This document shows, piece after piece, positions 47,312 through 59,050 of a stretch of DNA of 64,000 bases; positions within the stretch are counted from its first letter, which is position 1; each line of letters starts with the position of its first letter. The notes beneath the pieces were generated by a model. It searched no databases, was not told where the DNA came from, and saw nothing but the letters and a program-made list of their open reading frames with translations. Both the position numbers and the translations under genes were made by a program. The stretch comes from Trematomus loennbergii (lineage: Eukaryota > Chordata > Actinopteri > Perciformes > Nototheniidae), in contig JAAOOA010000002.1 of assembly GCA_012861695.1 (NCBI GenBank), positions 40,114,800-40,178,799 on the forward strand, given 5' to 3'.

Positions 47312-47441
47312 TTTATTTCTCAAATACCACAACAGAACAGATAGCCAGCATGTAGGTGTTCCCTACTCTCTACAGGTTCACCGCTCTCTGTACATGTTCA
47401 CCCTCTCTTCTCCAACTGAAGACTGGCTCATTTATAGAGGA
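47312..47441 (-). promoter_or_regulatory. LTR core promoter and poly(A) signal
   Basis: On minus, CTCTATAAATGAG (about 47441-47429) resembles a TATA box and AATAAA lies at 47317-47312, about 115 bp downstream. That spacing brackets the presumed R region of the solo LTR. Activity is not testable from sequence. Confidence 0.5.
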
Positions 47442-47722
47442 TCTTCCAAATATGTAATTGGGAGAAACCATTCACAGGTAATGATAATAAAACCACATGT
47501 CATCATAATTGTCATAAAGAACATCCACAACATCACGTTCATAGCATTACCAGTTGTTTCTACCCATCTGTTACTTTAACCCAAAACAAACATTATAACT
47601 GACCAGAATAAACATAAATACATTCCCACCTAAAACAGAAACCCCTGCGCCTATCTCGCCACTTGGTTCGTCCCGGAACCTTAGTGTTTGTTTCCCCCGA
47701 GGACCTTTTGGCAAAACACATT

Positions 47723-48114
47723 GGGTGTTTCTCAATCGCGAGTAAAGCTGCTTCAGAGCCACTATTTCAAGCATACTACGTCATCGAGTGCCGCCGAAGT
47801 ACTGTTCCAATCTCCAGCATACTTGGAATTCTACCGAGCCCGGCGTACTCCGTTTGGAGAAATATCGAGGCTGCACATGAGTAGACTCCGCGGTCTTAAA
47901 ATCCCCACAATGCTTTGCGCACGGACCAATTTCCCCAAATCTGTGGCGGAAGATGTAAGGCGGGGCCTCTCATATGACGCACACCTGCACACTTGCTAGC
48001 CTGTTCCACTCTTCGTTTTCCGAATGCCAGGAAGTATTCTTGCCTTGCTTCTGAAGCAAGATGCTCGGCTCGGCTGTGCTCCCAAGCCAGCATCCTCGCG
48101 ATTGAGAAACGGCC
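47723..48114. mobile_element. 392-bp Harbinger-type MITE inside the LTR
   Basis: The inverted ends GGGTGTTTCTCAATCGCGAG and CTCGCGATTGAGAAACGGCC match over 17 of 20 bases or better. ATT flanks both sides (47720-47722, 48115-48117), a 3-bp duplication. No coding capacity. It is the youngest layer at this site. Confidence 0.85.
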
Positions 48115-48602
48115 ATTGTCGTGGACACAGGACGAAACAGCATGGGTAAGCGATGGACGTAAACTTTACACAGTGTTCACTTATACAATTAATGCAACTT
48201 AACGTCATGACATATTATTTGCACACAATGATTAATGTCAACCGCTGTCAATCTTACACAATCATAAACACTTTCGGCGCTCTCGCTAACTCCCCTCTCT
48301 TTCAGGTGGAGCCGAGGACCCAACCAGCATCTGCCAGACGACATTCCAATTAATACGGTTTAATCATTTAATAAATACTACATCAATAACTATTATAAAT
48401 TATATAAAAATTTGCAAATATGCAATGCCAAACTGTACTGTGCAAATCACGCTAATAAAGTGCAAACTGTTCACTAAAGTGCTGAGTGACATTATTACTG
48501 TGCAAACGGAAGTTGTTATATAAAGTGCAAACCCACATGTGCAATATTACAAGGGCCCAAAGCCGTCAGTCCATAGTAACGAAGTTACCTTCGTTACAGG
48601 CG

Positions 48603-48870
48603 CCGAGATGGTCCACTCCTATAAATATCTCAGAGTGTACTAGGTAGGTGTGTGCTGGACACAGGGGGCCCTCTACTAATAGGGCCAGACCCAACTCTTT
48701 CGTAAATGCTGTTATGTGCTGGGGACTAAGCGTGATATGCTAACAAGTTCAACAAACCAGTTAGATGATGGGTAGAGGAGTTCAGCTGGACTCCATAGAA
48801 CAGAAGATGCTGTCCAATCGGTGGACATTCGGAACAACATCTCACCTCAAGGACATGTTCTGCCTTGTCC
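48603..48870 (+). pseudogene. LINE RT fragment, right piece
   Basis: Continues AEMVHSYKYLRVY, then degraded pieces including CWTQGALY, QLDSIEQKML and a C-terminal-like remnant in shifted frames. YKYLxVx followed by W(T/S) is the conserved thumb-side segment of LINE RTs. The fragment is 3'-truncated; no tail is seen. Confidence 0.65.
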
Positions 48871-51510
48871 CGTAAAAATTGCAATCCAATACAATGAAAT
48901 CAGTTATGAATTACATGTTGATTGAAACATATTTTCTCCTTTATTACGTTTGGTTTTGATATAAGACATGTGAAAGTATGTGCAAATCCACAAGTGGAGG
49001 AGGTCGGGGTTGATAATTGGGTCAAATTAACCATGACTTCCTAACCCTAATCCTAAATCTAATTTGCATCTGTGGTTTAATTAACATTACAAACATACTT
49101 AACCCTAACCCTAAACCAAGAAGATGTATTTTGTTTCGTTCCCATGCACTTAGTTTACAACTACCATAATCCAGGAGGATATAGGCTCCCCCCAAACATT
49201 ATTGAAAATGCAGTTTTTATGGGAACGTAATTTTGAGGGAGACAGGGTGGCACTCCTTCATTATAATTACACACATTTTGCATACTTATCTGCAATTTCA
49301 CTTAAATGGGAAAAGCTTATAAGTTTTATGTTAGTAATTTAGTTTTTACAATTGTGTTTGTGCTAGTCCCTTTACCTGTCTTCTGCCGTTGTGACGTATT
49401 ACCCCTTGGATGAAGTGGCGTCAAAATATTTGGATGTTGAAAATGGCAAAGTGTGTGTTTATCAGTCCTTAAAAGCATTAAATGCAAGGTGGAGCAGCAG
49501 AGCAAGGTGATAGTTGTTGCCTAATTGCTGCAGGCGATCTGGAAAGCCTTCTCACATGTTGAACTCCTCTTCCTTCCTCCATCCACACACTATGAGACAT
49601 CACGTGATTCAAAGGAATTTACACTGGAATGAAAGCTGAATGTTCCATGTCTGGCTAAAATTATTATTTTCCAACACTAGAGAGCGGATTAAAATCTGAG
49701 CAGTAGTGGAAAGAATCAAATAGCGAAAGCAAAGTTCTGAGAAGCTCATTAAAATGAATGGAAATTGACATAATGCTGGAGCTGGACGAAGTGATTTTAT
49801 TATGCTTCTATTAGCAGGTATTTGCTACTGGTGGACCGCCTTGAGCTGGGCTGTGGAAAATTGAGAAATCAGCATGGTCAGTACTTTCAGACGTCTGTCA
49901 TCGCTGTCCCTGATATTTTGGAAAATAACAAAATAAATGTATTCACTTTTAACATAACTGCGTGACTTCAGCCTCAAGAGCGGCCGGTAACATTACCCCG
50001 GTCCTGGGGTCACTCAGTAGGCTACAGAGTTAACATATCTAACTATTATTTTCTGTGAATACAAAACCCTAATGAATCTGGCATGGATTGGATTTGTGGA
50101 ATATTCCATTGAGTCCAACCCCTCCATTGATTGGGAATGTATGACATGTGTATTAGTCATGCAGTGTGTTTTATTTTTCCTGGCAGCCACGCGCACCGCA
50201 GCATTATCACTCTCCTCACAAACTGCTGTTTTTCTAAAATCCCCCTCCGGCCCGCACTTCCAACAGATAAGCCCGAAATGTAAACAAGTCATAAATGCAT
50301 CAGCAAACACATTTTTGGCTCTGCAGTAAAGGTTTACAAGGAACAAAGTAAGAGGCCAGCGTCACGCAATGGGGTTGTAATGGAAGCGATACATGCAGGG
50401 TGAATGATGCGTTCCATCACCCAATAATGCAGAACCTGTCCACTATCCACCTGTCTTTTCCCAACAGATAAACTGCGGCTTTGTTTAAGCCTTTATAATG
50501 AATGATAAGCCTGCAGCTGTTGAAAACATTCTGAAAACATTATTCTATCAACAATATGGACACGTAGAAGACTCTTCTTAATTACTTATAAGAAAAAAAT
50601 ACATTTGTTGTTCTCTGAATGTTGAGCAATTGGCTTCATATTTGAAAACAAAAGTCGTGGTAGATAATTTTCTCTGATGGGTCTACATTCTAGAGGCCCA
50701 AATCATCAAAAGTTGGCTCTGTAAAATTGAATAAATCAGGTTCATCTTACCCATGGTCAATCCAGAAACATTGTCATCCACCAATTTCTCTCTTCTTTCG
50801 AGTAAATAAGAGAGTTGAAACAAAGATTCATACCAGATGATAAATTAAGCTTTAAATATTTGTTTTAATGGTTCGGGACCCTAATCTTTTGCGGCGGACA
50901 GTTGAAGCAAAGTCTTTACATTTTCAGATTTTTCTGATCCCTTTGGAGAGGAGTGCCAAAACATTTGACGATGGTTTATCTGAAGAATTAGAACAATTAA
51001 TTATCTGAAAGGATTTTGTTCAAACCATCCAGGGGATTGACCAAAGACTTGACCGCCATGACTTTTTGAACAGGTATACAAAGAAGTACAAATTTAGAAA
51101 TGTCAGGTTTTTGTTTTCGTCCAAAGTGAACATTAAAGAAATCTTTGCCTTCTACAGTATCTGCAAATGGAAACTATGCTTAGTGGTATAAGAGAATAAA
51201 ATATAATTAAAGTGGTTAAGATTTTAATTACACTTGGAAAAGATCATAAGGGCAATACAAAAACAAGATAATAGCAGGACAAGGTATCCTCCTTTCCTGC
51301 ATGACAGTCAGACATGATACACACCCATCCATCCTGTTCTCCAAACCCTTACTCAATGCCTTGCTATGAAAAAGCAGACTATCCCCTTTGTTGATAAAGC
51401 ATGGTGCAGGAATGAGGACTAAGTCCCAGAAATGTTACCACTTCCGGTTCCTTCGTCTCAAACATGTTTTTGGTTGATAGCCTGAAAAAAGGTCTGTGGT
51501 TAAAACAAGC
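48871..51510. other. Unrecognised DNA, no gene
   Basis: No gene. Two short CCCTAA-type stretches (about 49044-49060 and 49100-49116) are too short and imperfect to call telomeric. Confidence 0.5.
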
Positions 51511-52339
51511 TTAAAGCTCCCATGTCATGCTTTTCCGGTTATTACCCGTCCCCTTGTGTGTTATGAAGGTTTTTATGCATGTAAACGGTGTGCAGAGTCA
51601 AAACCCTCAAAGTACACCCTGTAGCGAGTAAAACTCTAACACAGAAAATACCTCCCCAAAACGCCTCGTTGGAGATACGTCACTGGCCATTTGATTCTTC
51701 CGGGACGGCATGATGTCAAGCCGTACCCGGAATGAAATGGACCAATCCGTGGAGCCGTTACGTTACGTCCGCGGAGCCGTTACGTTAAGCCCCCGCTGAT
51801 TGGTCCAAATTGACCGATCCACGGACTTCCTCACACACACATCTGTGTGCAGGGAGCAGGCAGCTCAGCTGATTTCTCCTCCCTGGCTGCAGGCTGATAA
51901 CAGACAGTTGGGATCGCGGCAAAATTCTCTCTGCAGACCCATTCTCACAGCGTTTATCAACCTTTTTCTTACTCAATATCAAGCCACACTTATTGTTTTT
52001 ACTTCGGATGTGAGTTTGTGTGTGCTCAGGATGAGTTTGGCTGTGTTTCGCTATGTATCCTAAACAAGGAAGCAACACCTCCACGGAGCTCAGCGAGATT
52101 CACAACGTCCCGACCAATCAGAGCACACTGTGCTCACAGAGAGGGGGGGGCTGGAGCTATTGGAGCTACAACGAGCCGTTAAAGGCAGAGAGTGAAATTC
52201 AGTGAATACAAGTAGTTTACAGAGATGCTGTATGAGAAACCAATGTGAGTTTGGAAAAATGCACAGTATAAATCTATTTTAGTAGACCTCAACAATGGAA
52301 TTATGATCAGTGGAAATGGCCATGACACCTCTCCTTTAA
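51511..52339 (-). mobile_element. TTAA-type MITE, CATGTCATG subfamily
   Basis: The edges TTAAAGCTCCCATGTCATGC and GCCATGACACCTCTCCTTTAA carry TTAA at 51511 and 52336. It is an inverted relative of 60863-62113: both contain GGGACGGGTAATAACC (or its complement), CATACAGCATCTCTGTAA-type blocks, and paired ATTGG motifs. No coding capacity. Confidence 0.82.
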
Positions 52340-53720
52340 GACATGTTTGCCGTTTTGTTCTGCAACATGAAATATGTCAGAAAATACCCCACTCACGAAT
52401 GTCCGATGATAGGTTCTTTTAAAACAGCTGTTTCTTACAAATGACTAAATAAAAGTACTAAACATCAATACACTGACACAAGTCTTCCTTTAGTTAGCAG
52501 TGTTAACGCGCAGCCGCGTGAACGTCATATCATTTGTTTATAGTCTAATTCTGGCAATTGCATTTAGGTTTCAAAAATCATAAAAGTGGAGGTGTAAATA
52601 TGTAGAGATTATCCTTCTGAACAAAATGTGTATTGGCCAAAGAGCTCATTTCTGCAATGTAGGAAAATCCAATGAGGAATTTCCCATCGCCTTTTGTCAA
52701 GGGAGCCCTTGCGATGCTAACTTCACAACAATTGGTCATCACTGATACATTCTAAAGATGTGAAGTGCATAATCATTAAACACGGATGCATAGAGATCCA
52801 ACGTGAAAACAGAACAAACAATCCGGCTTTGGAAAAAAACAAAAGTATGTTGTGTCATGTGACTTTTTTAAACGTCTAGATAAGGGTTTTAGCTTTTACT
52901 TGATATCTTATTTAGTTTTTAACTGCTTTAAACAATGCTTGTTCCGATAGGCCCATGACTTTCCCCCACTTTCAAAGGTAGCCACTCTTTTCTTTTCAGA
53001 TGTTGTGTACAATTAATTGTTCATACTCTTAAAACTGAGCCTTAAAATTATACCATTCATATACCCACTTAAAATGCTTTAGTTTCTGTCCTTTTGTTAC
53101 CTTTTGGTTTATCCCTGTTAACAGATTCTGCATATGAATGTTGAAAACATTCTGGTTTCTGGTGGTTAGTCCAAGTATTGGCCCATCATGTTTTTGCAGA
53201 CTGGTTTGTGGGAAAATAATCCGTGTGGGGAGCAAAAGAGGTGAAACCCATTTGGTAAAATGCAATTTCTGAGCCACCTTCTAATCAAGCTTCTTGAGAA
53301 ACAATCCGTTCGTAGACATTGTCTTTGTACTCCAACAAAAGTAAACAAAGAGCAGCGCACGGAAAATCAATTCTTGTTCAATTAATTTAATCTACTTAAA
53401 AACGTAATTATGTAACATCTATGTTTTACTTGTTACCACTGATTTTTAAATATTGATCCAATCTATGCAGCCAGTTCTTGCCAGTTATTTATTTTCTAAA
53501 CAAATACTAAATGTTAGCATATGTCTTCGTCAGGAAAACCTTAGCCACACAGGGAGTGACCCCTTCAATGTTTACGGAAACAATAACTGTGGTATCTTTG
53601 GTTATAAAGGAAAGAAAAACACAGTAGTTAGCTCTGGCAGCAGCTCTCATCAAATCAGGCAAAGAAAGAACTCTAATTTCATCAACAAAAATGCAGCTGA
53701 AGAAGAAACAGATGAATAGC
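52340..53720. other. Unrecognised DNA, no gene
   Basis: AT-rich, with an 88-codon open frame (53453-53719) without recognisable domain ending right before the hairpin. Probably non-coding. Confidence 0.45.
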
Positions 53721-53751
53721 TCAGAGGCCGGTCACTTTGACCGGCCTCTGA
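53721..53751. repeat. Perfect 14-bp-stem hairpin
   Basis: TCAGAGGCCGGTCA and TGACCGGCCTCTGA are exactly complementary around a 3-base CTT loop. It is GC-rich in AT-rich surroundings. It lacks the conserved histone 3' stem-loop sequence, and terminator function is not expected in this eukaryote-like setting. Confidence 0.92.
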
Positions 53752-55786
53752 AAATATTTGGTGCTGTCAATGTTTTATTTTCTTTACAGAAACATCCAAC
53801 ATTATAAGAATGATAATGACTAGCTCCGATGTAGCCTTCAGCGTCGTTAACGTGAATGATAATGACTGACCTGGCAGGAAAACACTCACAGGATCAGTAG
53901 AGACCACACAGTTGACAATTTGAGTGTGGAAGTTCATTCTTGGTCTATTTAAACAGCAGCTGTATTAAAATAATCTAACCTGAAAGGTCCTCCAGCTTTT
54001 GCATAGCTAAAAATGATAACAGTGTAGTCTGTGTCTGTTGTGGATGGAACTGCTAATGTTTGAACATATTATTTTCTTTGTAGATTAGTATTAATGCAAC
54101 TAAAGGGGGTTATATCACTATCAATGTAATGATATTTAATTATTTGCACTTAGCTGTTTAATTATGGTAACCTAACAAGTTAGCCGGCTAATAAGTTATT
54201 TTGTCTCATTTGGAGATCATTTAGCAATTGTTATGGTTGTTGTGTCAGCAATTCATGTGTCGCACATCAGAAACACTTATTCCAACACAAAGCATGAAAA
54301 TTGTGTGGTGGTACTTTAAGAATTAAGTGAATTAAAATGGCATTATCTCAGTAAATAGCGAATATATTTGAAATAGATTTTCTTCAATTTAATGCCAAAC
54401 TTGCTTGCTCAAAATGTAGATATTGACATGGTCCAACAGACGAAACCATCCACACAACCCAAGCAATGTTTCTGAGACTAAGGGTTCAAAACTAACAGGC
54501 CAAAAATGTTTAGGCTGTTATACGCATGGCCAAGATTGTTGTTTACGTATAGCGCCACCATCTGGACATGGGGGATGTCGGTCAGAAGAACGGTTGTCGA
54601 GAAATTCGACAGACAGACAGATAGAGATAACTTACTTTATAGTTGAAATCTTGCCAAAATGTTTTGCCTTCATTAAAAGTACTACTAACCATGTCTTCAG
54701 TATGAGTTTACCCATTCATACATTCAACCGGTGTTCAAAATGATGATGTATGAGTGTTGACCTGAGCTTTTGCAACAACTCTGCAATGTATGAAGCCTAA
54801 GTGCACTTCAGACTGCTTATCGCGTATTTGGGGCTTGAAAAGAAAGACAACCCTCTCTGAGCCAGAACATTAGTGTTGGAATCCAAAACTACAAACACTT
54901 CAAGATGAGAAATAATGATGAGGAGATATCAGACGTGGCTCCTTTCTCCACTCTGCACTCTGAGTAACTTCATGTTAGGCGGCTGCCAGCAGGGAGTGCA
55001 GAACTTTAAAACATTTTAAACTTTGAATGCTCATAAGCATAACAATTTTGTTCAACCAACTTTTTATATCGAAAACATTTCCGTACTGAAGTGAGGATTT
55101 GGCCTTGGGGCCGTTGAAAGCTTCAGGATTATTGTGTCAACTGGTTCTGCTAGTTTGTCAAACGTTTGGGACTGTCTGTTGCTTTTGCTTTTGTGTATGA
55201 ACCCAGGCCCTGTCTTTAGAATGGTCTTTAAAATCGAGTTTATAGGATTTTAATTAAACTTTAAAAACCCAATATGTCATTTTCTGCCACTAGGGGTCTT
55301 CAAATCAAAACAGTAACTAAAAACAGAGTTTTGAGGCCTTGAACTACCATTGTGTGGGGGAAACTTCTGTGTAGCAATGCAGGAGGAGTCACCGACTCAA
55401 AGGAGACACAGGGAGAGCTGGAGCTTTGATGTCAAACACTGATGGGTTTATTTGGAGCTTCGGCCGGAGAATTCACAAAACAAGTCAAAGAGTCAGAGGT
55501 TCTGACTTCACGGTAGAGTTGCCACGTCAATTCTGAAGAACCCTCCTGTAGCTCGAGGTTTTAACTAGTTCAGAGTGTAATAATCAACATTCTTCAATAG
55601 ATAGACTAAACAGCTGAGGACGCTGAATCACATTTGTTGTCGCTTATGGCTCGGGGTCATCTACACCCCGAGAAGGATGTGTTCCAGGTGTCCCACAACA
55701 ATAACTATGTCTGACAGAGAGTTGCCCGGTCATAAACTGGCAACATCAACAATATGCTAGGGCAGCCCCTCCTTATGGAAGATAAA
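53752..55786. other. Mostly unrecognised DNA, possible LTR scrap
   Basis: No gene. Around 55375-55520, on minus, AATAAACCCATCAGTGTTTG followed by a CTCC-rich stretch resembles the R-U5 of a fish LTR, but no boundaries or second copy are seen. At 55270-55315 TATGTCATTTTCTGCCACTA resembles a known fish MITE end. Confidence 0.4.
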
Positions 55787-56650
55787 TGGCGCATTTCCAC
55801 TACAGCGCGGAGCTCGCTTTAAGCGTGCCGAGCCGTGCGGGGCCCGTTTTTGGTTGCGTTTCCACTTAGCGTAGTACCGGCTAGCGGCTACTATTTCACA
55901 GTTTTTCTGGCCCGATAAAATCGAGGTTCTTTCCGGGCCAACAACCAGGCTGAGTCGGGTTGAGTATGCTAAACTAGAGAGAGAATCGCTGGCAAGGGGC
56001 TACTACAACTACAACAAGATGAACATATTTGACCGTGATTTAATTGTAATACACGTTTCAAAATGATGCCGAAGTAACAACATACTGATACCGGTTAGTA
56101 AAAACCATGAATTAATGCTTTGACAAGTCTGCAGACAGACGGCAGGCAAAAAACCTTTTAAAATGCGTGTTGTCTAAATGGAGATCGGCTAAGCTAACGC
56201 AGTATATGCTCCGACCGTCCACACTCACAACAACGGCCTATACAGACATAAATAAACCAGCGACTGTACTCGCCATGACACAGACAGTCTGTGGTTTGTA
56301 CTTGTTTAACTTTTGTCTAGTTTCTGAACAGATATGAGGAGTTGTGAGCTTGAGTGCTAACAGCTAACGGCTGATGTTGTTTTTCTGGGGTTCTCATTGA
56401 AGATGACATCACGGCTCCACCTACACTGCGTTACTATAGATCAGGGGTACTCAAATACAAATCTTAAAGGTCCAAAAAAAAATGTTTCAATAAGACAAAG
56501 GTCCGTTTATTACGGTCATTCAAACTTTTAAACAATTGCAACAAGATTCTTAACACGAGGTTGCAAAAACAAAAATAATCTGTATGCAGCAGTTTTCATT
56601 GTTATTGTGTCTGTGCTTGATCCCTCAGAGTCGCAGTGTGAGCTGCACAG

Positions 56651-57030
56651 CTATGAATAAAGGCAGCTGCACCCTCTTTCATTCAGCATTCCCATTATTG
56701 CTTTATAAATGTCTTTCCCTCTTGTGTGTCCACTGAGGTTCGTCAGGCCCAACACATCTTCAACAAACTCCCCCTTTGCCTCATCATAAAAACTCACAAA
56801 CACCAGCAACTGAGCATTGTCAGTGGTGTCAGTGGACTCATCCACAGCTAAGGAAATGCACTGTGCATTTTATTCCATCACAAAGCTGATTAATCAAATC
56901 ACCAGCCAGTATTTATGTTCTTCTGGTTGCTGTGGAATCTGAGAGGGGGATTTGCTTGATTTGACCTGTTATTTCCTCTTTTTGTTTGCCTTCAAACATG
57001 GCCTCCATCACTTCAGTCATGCATTATTTT
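56651..57030 (-). pseudogene. hAT transposase fragment, DEST region
   Basis: On minus: MTEVMEAMFEGKQKEEITGQ, LSDSTATRR, a stop, then, after a frameshift near 56850, DESTDTTDNAQLLVFVSF, LGLTNLSGHTRGKDIYKAIM and a stop near 56651. The DEST-D segment contains the first catalytic aspartate of hAT (Charlie/ZBED-like) transposases. The rest of the catalytic core does not follow; the element end comes only about 200 bp later. Confidence 0.78.
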
Positions 57031-57090
57031 ATACTTCAGTTATTATCCAGTGGAAAGTCCTTACCTACTGGCCTAGTTAAATCAACGTGG

Positions 57091-57332
57091 TGTAGTGCCG
57101 AGAGATAGGAGTCGGAGGCGGTGCATCGAAGGTGCAAATGGGTACTTTAATGAGCGACAGAAATATACATGCTGTCGGGTCGCAGCCCAGGAAGAGAAGA
57201 GAAAGCGAAAGGGAGGAGGACACAGTATATACCCCGGAGGTACAGTAAGCATTTGTGTCCGTGCGGAACAATACCCCCAACCCGTAGTTCCATGAGTGAA
57301 TTATGTAACCTAGTTAATTAGTGATCACTACA
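57091..57332 (-). repeat. 3' LTR (minus orientation)
   Basis: 242 bp, starts TGTAGTGCCGAGAGATAGG on plus and ends GTGATCACTACA. Differs from its partner at two sites (A-T-A versus A-G-A near 57164, and T versus C near 57262). Confidence 0.92.
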
Positions 57333-58433
57333 CAAGCCCCCCCAGAATTCAACCATGGACACAATCCTCGCATCCGGGAGGAAGCACCACAGGGGCCGAG
57401 GAGGGTGGCGCCGCAGGCGAGGCCGGGCCACGGAACGGGCCGTCGGAAGGGGGCCGCAGGAGAGGGTAGGGGCCCCAACGAGGGCGAGGGCATCCCCACC
57501 GGGGGGTGGGGGGAGGGCCGGAACGGGCCGTCGTCAGGGGGGCGCAGAAAGCAGGGTCGCTGTGTTGCGACATGGGGACAGGCGTGAATATCCCGGTGGT
57601 CCCCAGCAGGGAGGAGCGCTGCCCGGCCGCAGGCGAAGGCACAGCGGCGGCGGGTACGAAGTCCTCGGGAGGAAGGAGGAGGGAGCCGTGGACAGGGGAG
57701 AGGCCAGACGGGGCGCTGTCCGAAGCCGCCGTCGAGGCGAACCGTGAGCCGCGGTTAGAGGCGAGGCCAGACAGGGTCCCGAAGCGCACCCACGGGCCGA
57801 TGAAGGCATGGGCGACGTCCGAAACCGTAGAGTCGAGGCGAGACGGGGTCCAGAAGCGCGCCACCCACGGGCCGAAGAAGGCATGGGCGACGTCCGAAGC
57901 CGCCGTCAAGGTGGTGAAAAAGCGAGAGGGTCCACACGAGGCAGACCAGACATGGTCGAACCTCCTCTCAGGCACCAGAAAAAAAAAACTCAAAACGGTC
58001 GTCCTGTCCACGAACAAAAACACGTGGGCGAAATTGTGAGAGGGTCCACACGAGGCCGACCAGACTTGATCGAACCTCCTCTCCGGCACCAAAAAAAAAA
58101 AAAAAAAAGAGGCTAACGGATGTCGTTAGCCGCTAGCTGCTAGTCGCCAGCTGTCCGTTAGCCGTTAGTGAGCGCAGCCGGACATGCAGCCGCATGTCCC
58201 GAATAAACCAGGCATCGTCGGAAGGCTTGCTGTCCCCCAGTGCCGAAAAGCCGTGGAAATGAAGAGCGTCGTCCGCGTCCATCCCGGAGGGCGCACCGAG
58301 CCACAGTCCGTGTGCACTTGGCAGCCACGGACATCTCCAAAAATCTCCGGCATTTCGAGAAAAACAGAGTCTGTTTTTTGCCGAGTTCGGTCCAGTCTCG
58401 GATCCTTCGCGAGACTTATGTCAGGGTCACCAA
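57333..58433 (-). other. GC-rich LTR-element interior with internal duplications
   Basis: A minus-strand frame of 247 codons (57349-58092) is proline- and serine-rich and is produced by GC-rich repeats; no gag, protease or RT motif is seen. Two tandem duplications are visible: a unit of about 80 bp containing GAAGGCATGGGCGACGTCCG (57806 and 57879) and one containing GAGAGGGTCCACACGAGG (57925 and 58038). Confidence 0.7.
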
Positions 58434-58675
58434 TGTAGTGCCGAGAGATAGGAGTCGGAGGCGGTGCATCGAAGGTGCAAATGGGTACTTTAATGAGCGA
58501 CAGAAATAGACATGCTGTCGGGTCGCAGCCCAGGAAGAGAAGAGAAAGCGAAAGGGAGGAGGACACAGTATATACCCCGGAGGTACAGTAAGCATTTGTG
58601 TCCGCGCGGAACAATACCCCCAACCCGTAGTTCCATGAGTGAATTATGTAACCTAGTTAATTAGTGATCACTACA
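58434..58675 (-). repeat. 5' LTR (minus orientation)
   Basis: 242 bp partner of 57091-57332, adjacent to the presumed primer-binding site on minus. Near identity of the two LTRs suggests a recent insertion relative to the surrounding elements. Confidence 0.92.
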
Positions 58676-58861
58676 GTGGTTACTTTTTTTTGGCTGGGCA
58701 GTGTAGTTTTACACATTGTCTTATTTTACTTTCTCAGGACTTAAAACAGTTTTTTGGGGGCAGACCCCCACAAAGAAAAAAATATATTTACACACGTAAG
58801 GTCATCATCTTAACAGTTTCGTATGCTCATCCGTGAGCAGAGCATCAAGTTGACATGTCTA

Positions 58862-59050
58862 TTACAGCTGAATGTGGCGATTACCATTTTGTTCAGCAAA
58901 ACACCTCACAAACTTATTAAGATCCACAGCTTTAGTGCGTTTTGATTCAATGCTGAGTACAGCCAAACTTGACAGTCTCTTCTCTGTCATTGTAGACCGC
59001 AAATACCTCATTCCTTCAGTACTTGGGTCCGAATGCTTCTCGTTTTGCGC
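58862..59050 (-). pseudogene. hAT transposase C-terminus-like fragment
   Basis: On minus: RYLRSTMTEKRLSSLAVLSI, ESKRTKAVDLNKFVRCF and AEQNGNRHIQL then a stop at 58862-58864. The RLSSLAVLSIE block is the last conserved part of many hAT transposases. Yet on minus it lies upstream of the DEST fragment, the reverse of normal order, so the element is rearranged or chimeric. Confidence 0.6.

Larger units (their letters stand above)
47230..48598 (-). mobile_element. Solo LTR inserted in a LINE, minus strand
   Basis: The insert begins TGAGACAGCG and ends CTTCGTTACA on plus, i.e. TG...CA, with GGCG duplicated at 47226-47229 and 48599-48602. Removing the insert plus one duplicate rejoins the LINE frame. 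On minus it starts TGTAACGAAGGTAACTTCG, has a TATA-like CTCTATAAATGAG near 47440, and AATAAA at 47317-47312, the layout of an LTR with U3, R and U5. A MITE (47723-48114) sits inside. No second LTR or internal genes remain, so it is a solo LTR, probably Gypsy-type. Confidence 0.78.
57091..58675 (-). mobile_element. Short non-autonomous LTR retrotransposon (TRIM-like)
   Basis: Two 242-bp LTRs (57091-57332 and 58434-58675), TG...CA, differ at two positions. GTGG flanks both sides (57087-57090, 58676-58679). On minus the LTR has GGGGTATATACTG (TATA-like) and CATTAAAGT (poly(A)-like). Next to the upstream LTR, TTGGTGACCCTGACATAAG could be a primer-binding site, and GAATTCTGGGGGGGCTTG before the downstream LTR could be a polypurine tract. 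The 1.1-kb interior has no gag or pol. Likely Gypsy-type; mobilised in trans if at all. Confidence 0.88.

Noticed and set aside
46940..47332. 130-codon minus-strand frame
   Set aside because: Antisense to the LINE RT fragment at 47130-47229, which has the recognisable motif on plus.
48120..48160. Start of a Harbinger Myb gene (WTQDETAW then a donor-like GTAAGC)
   Set aside because: A single short phrase lying outside the MITE and inside the solo LTR; too little to support.
49041..49116. Interstitial telomere repeat
   Set aside because: Only two to three imperfect CCCTAA units at each of two places; below what chance and decay allow.
55375..55520. LTR R-U5 fragment on minus
   Set aside because: AATAAA and a CTCC-rich tail are suggestive, but no boundaries, duplication or second copy could be found.
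57349..58092. 247-codon minus-strand frame inside the short LTR element as a gag-like gene
   Set aside because: It follows GC-rich duplicated sequence, has no CCHC knuckle, protease or RT motif, and several frames are open there on both strands.
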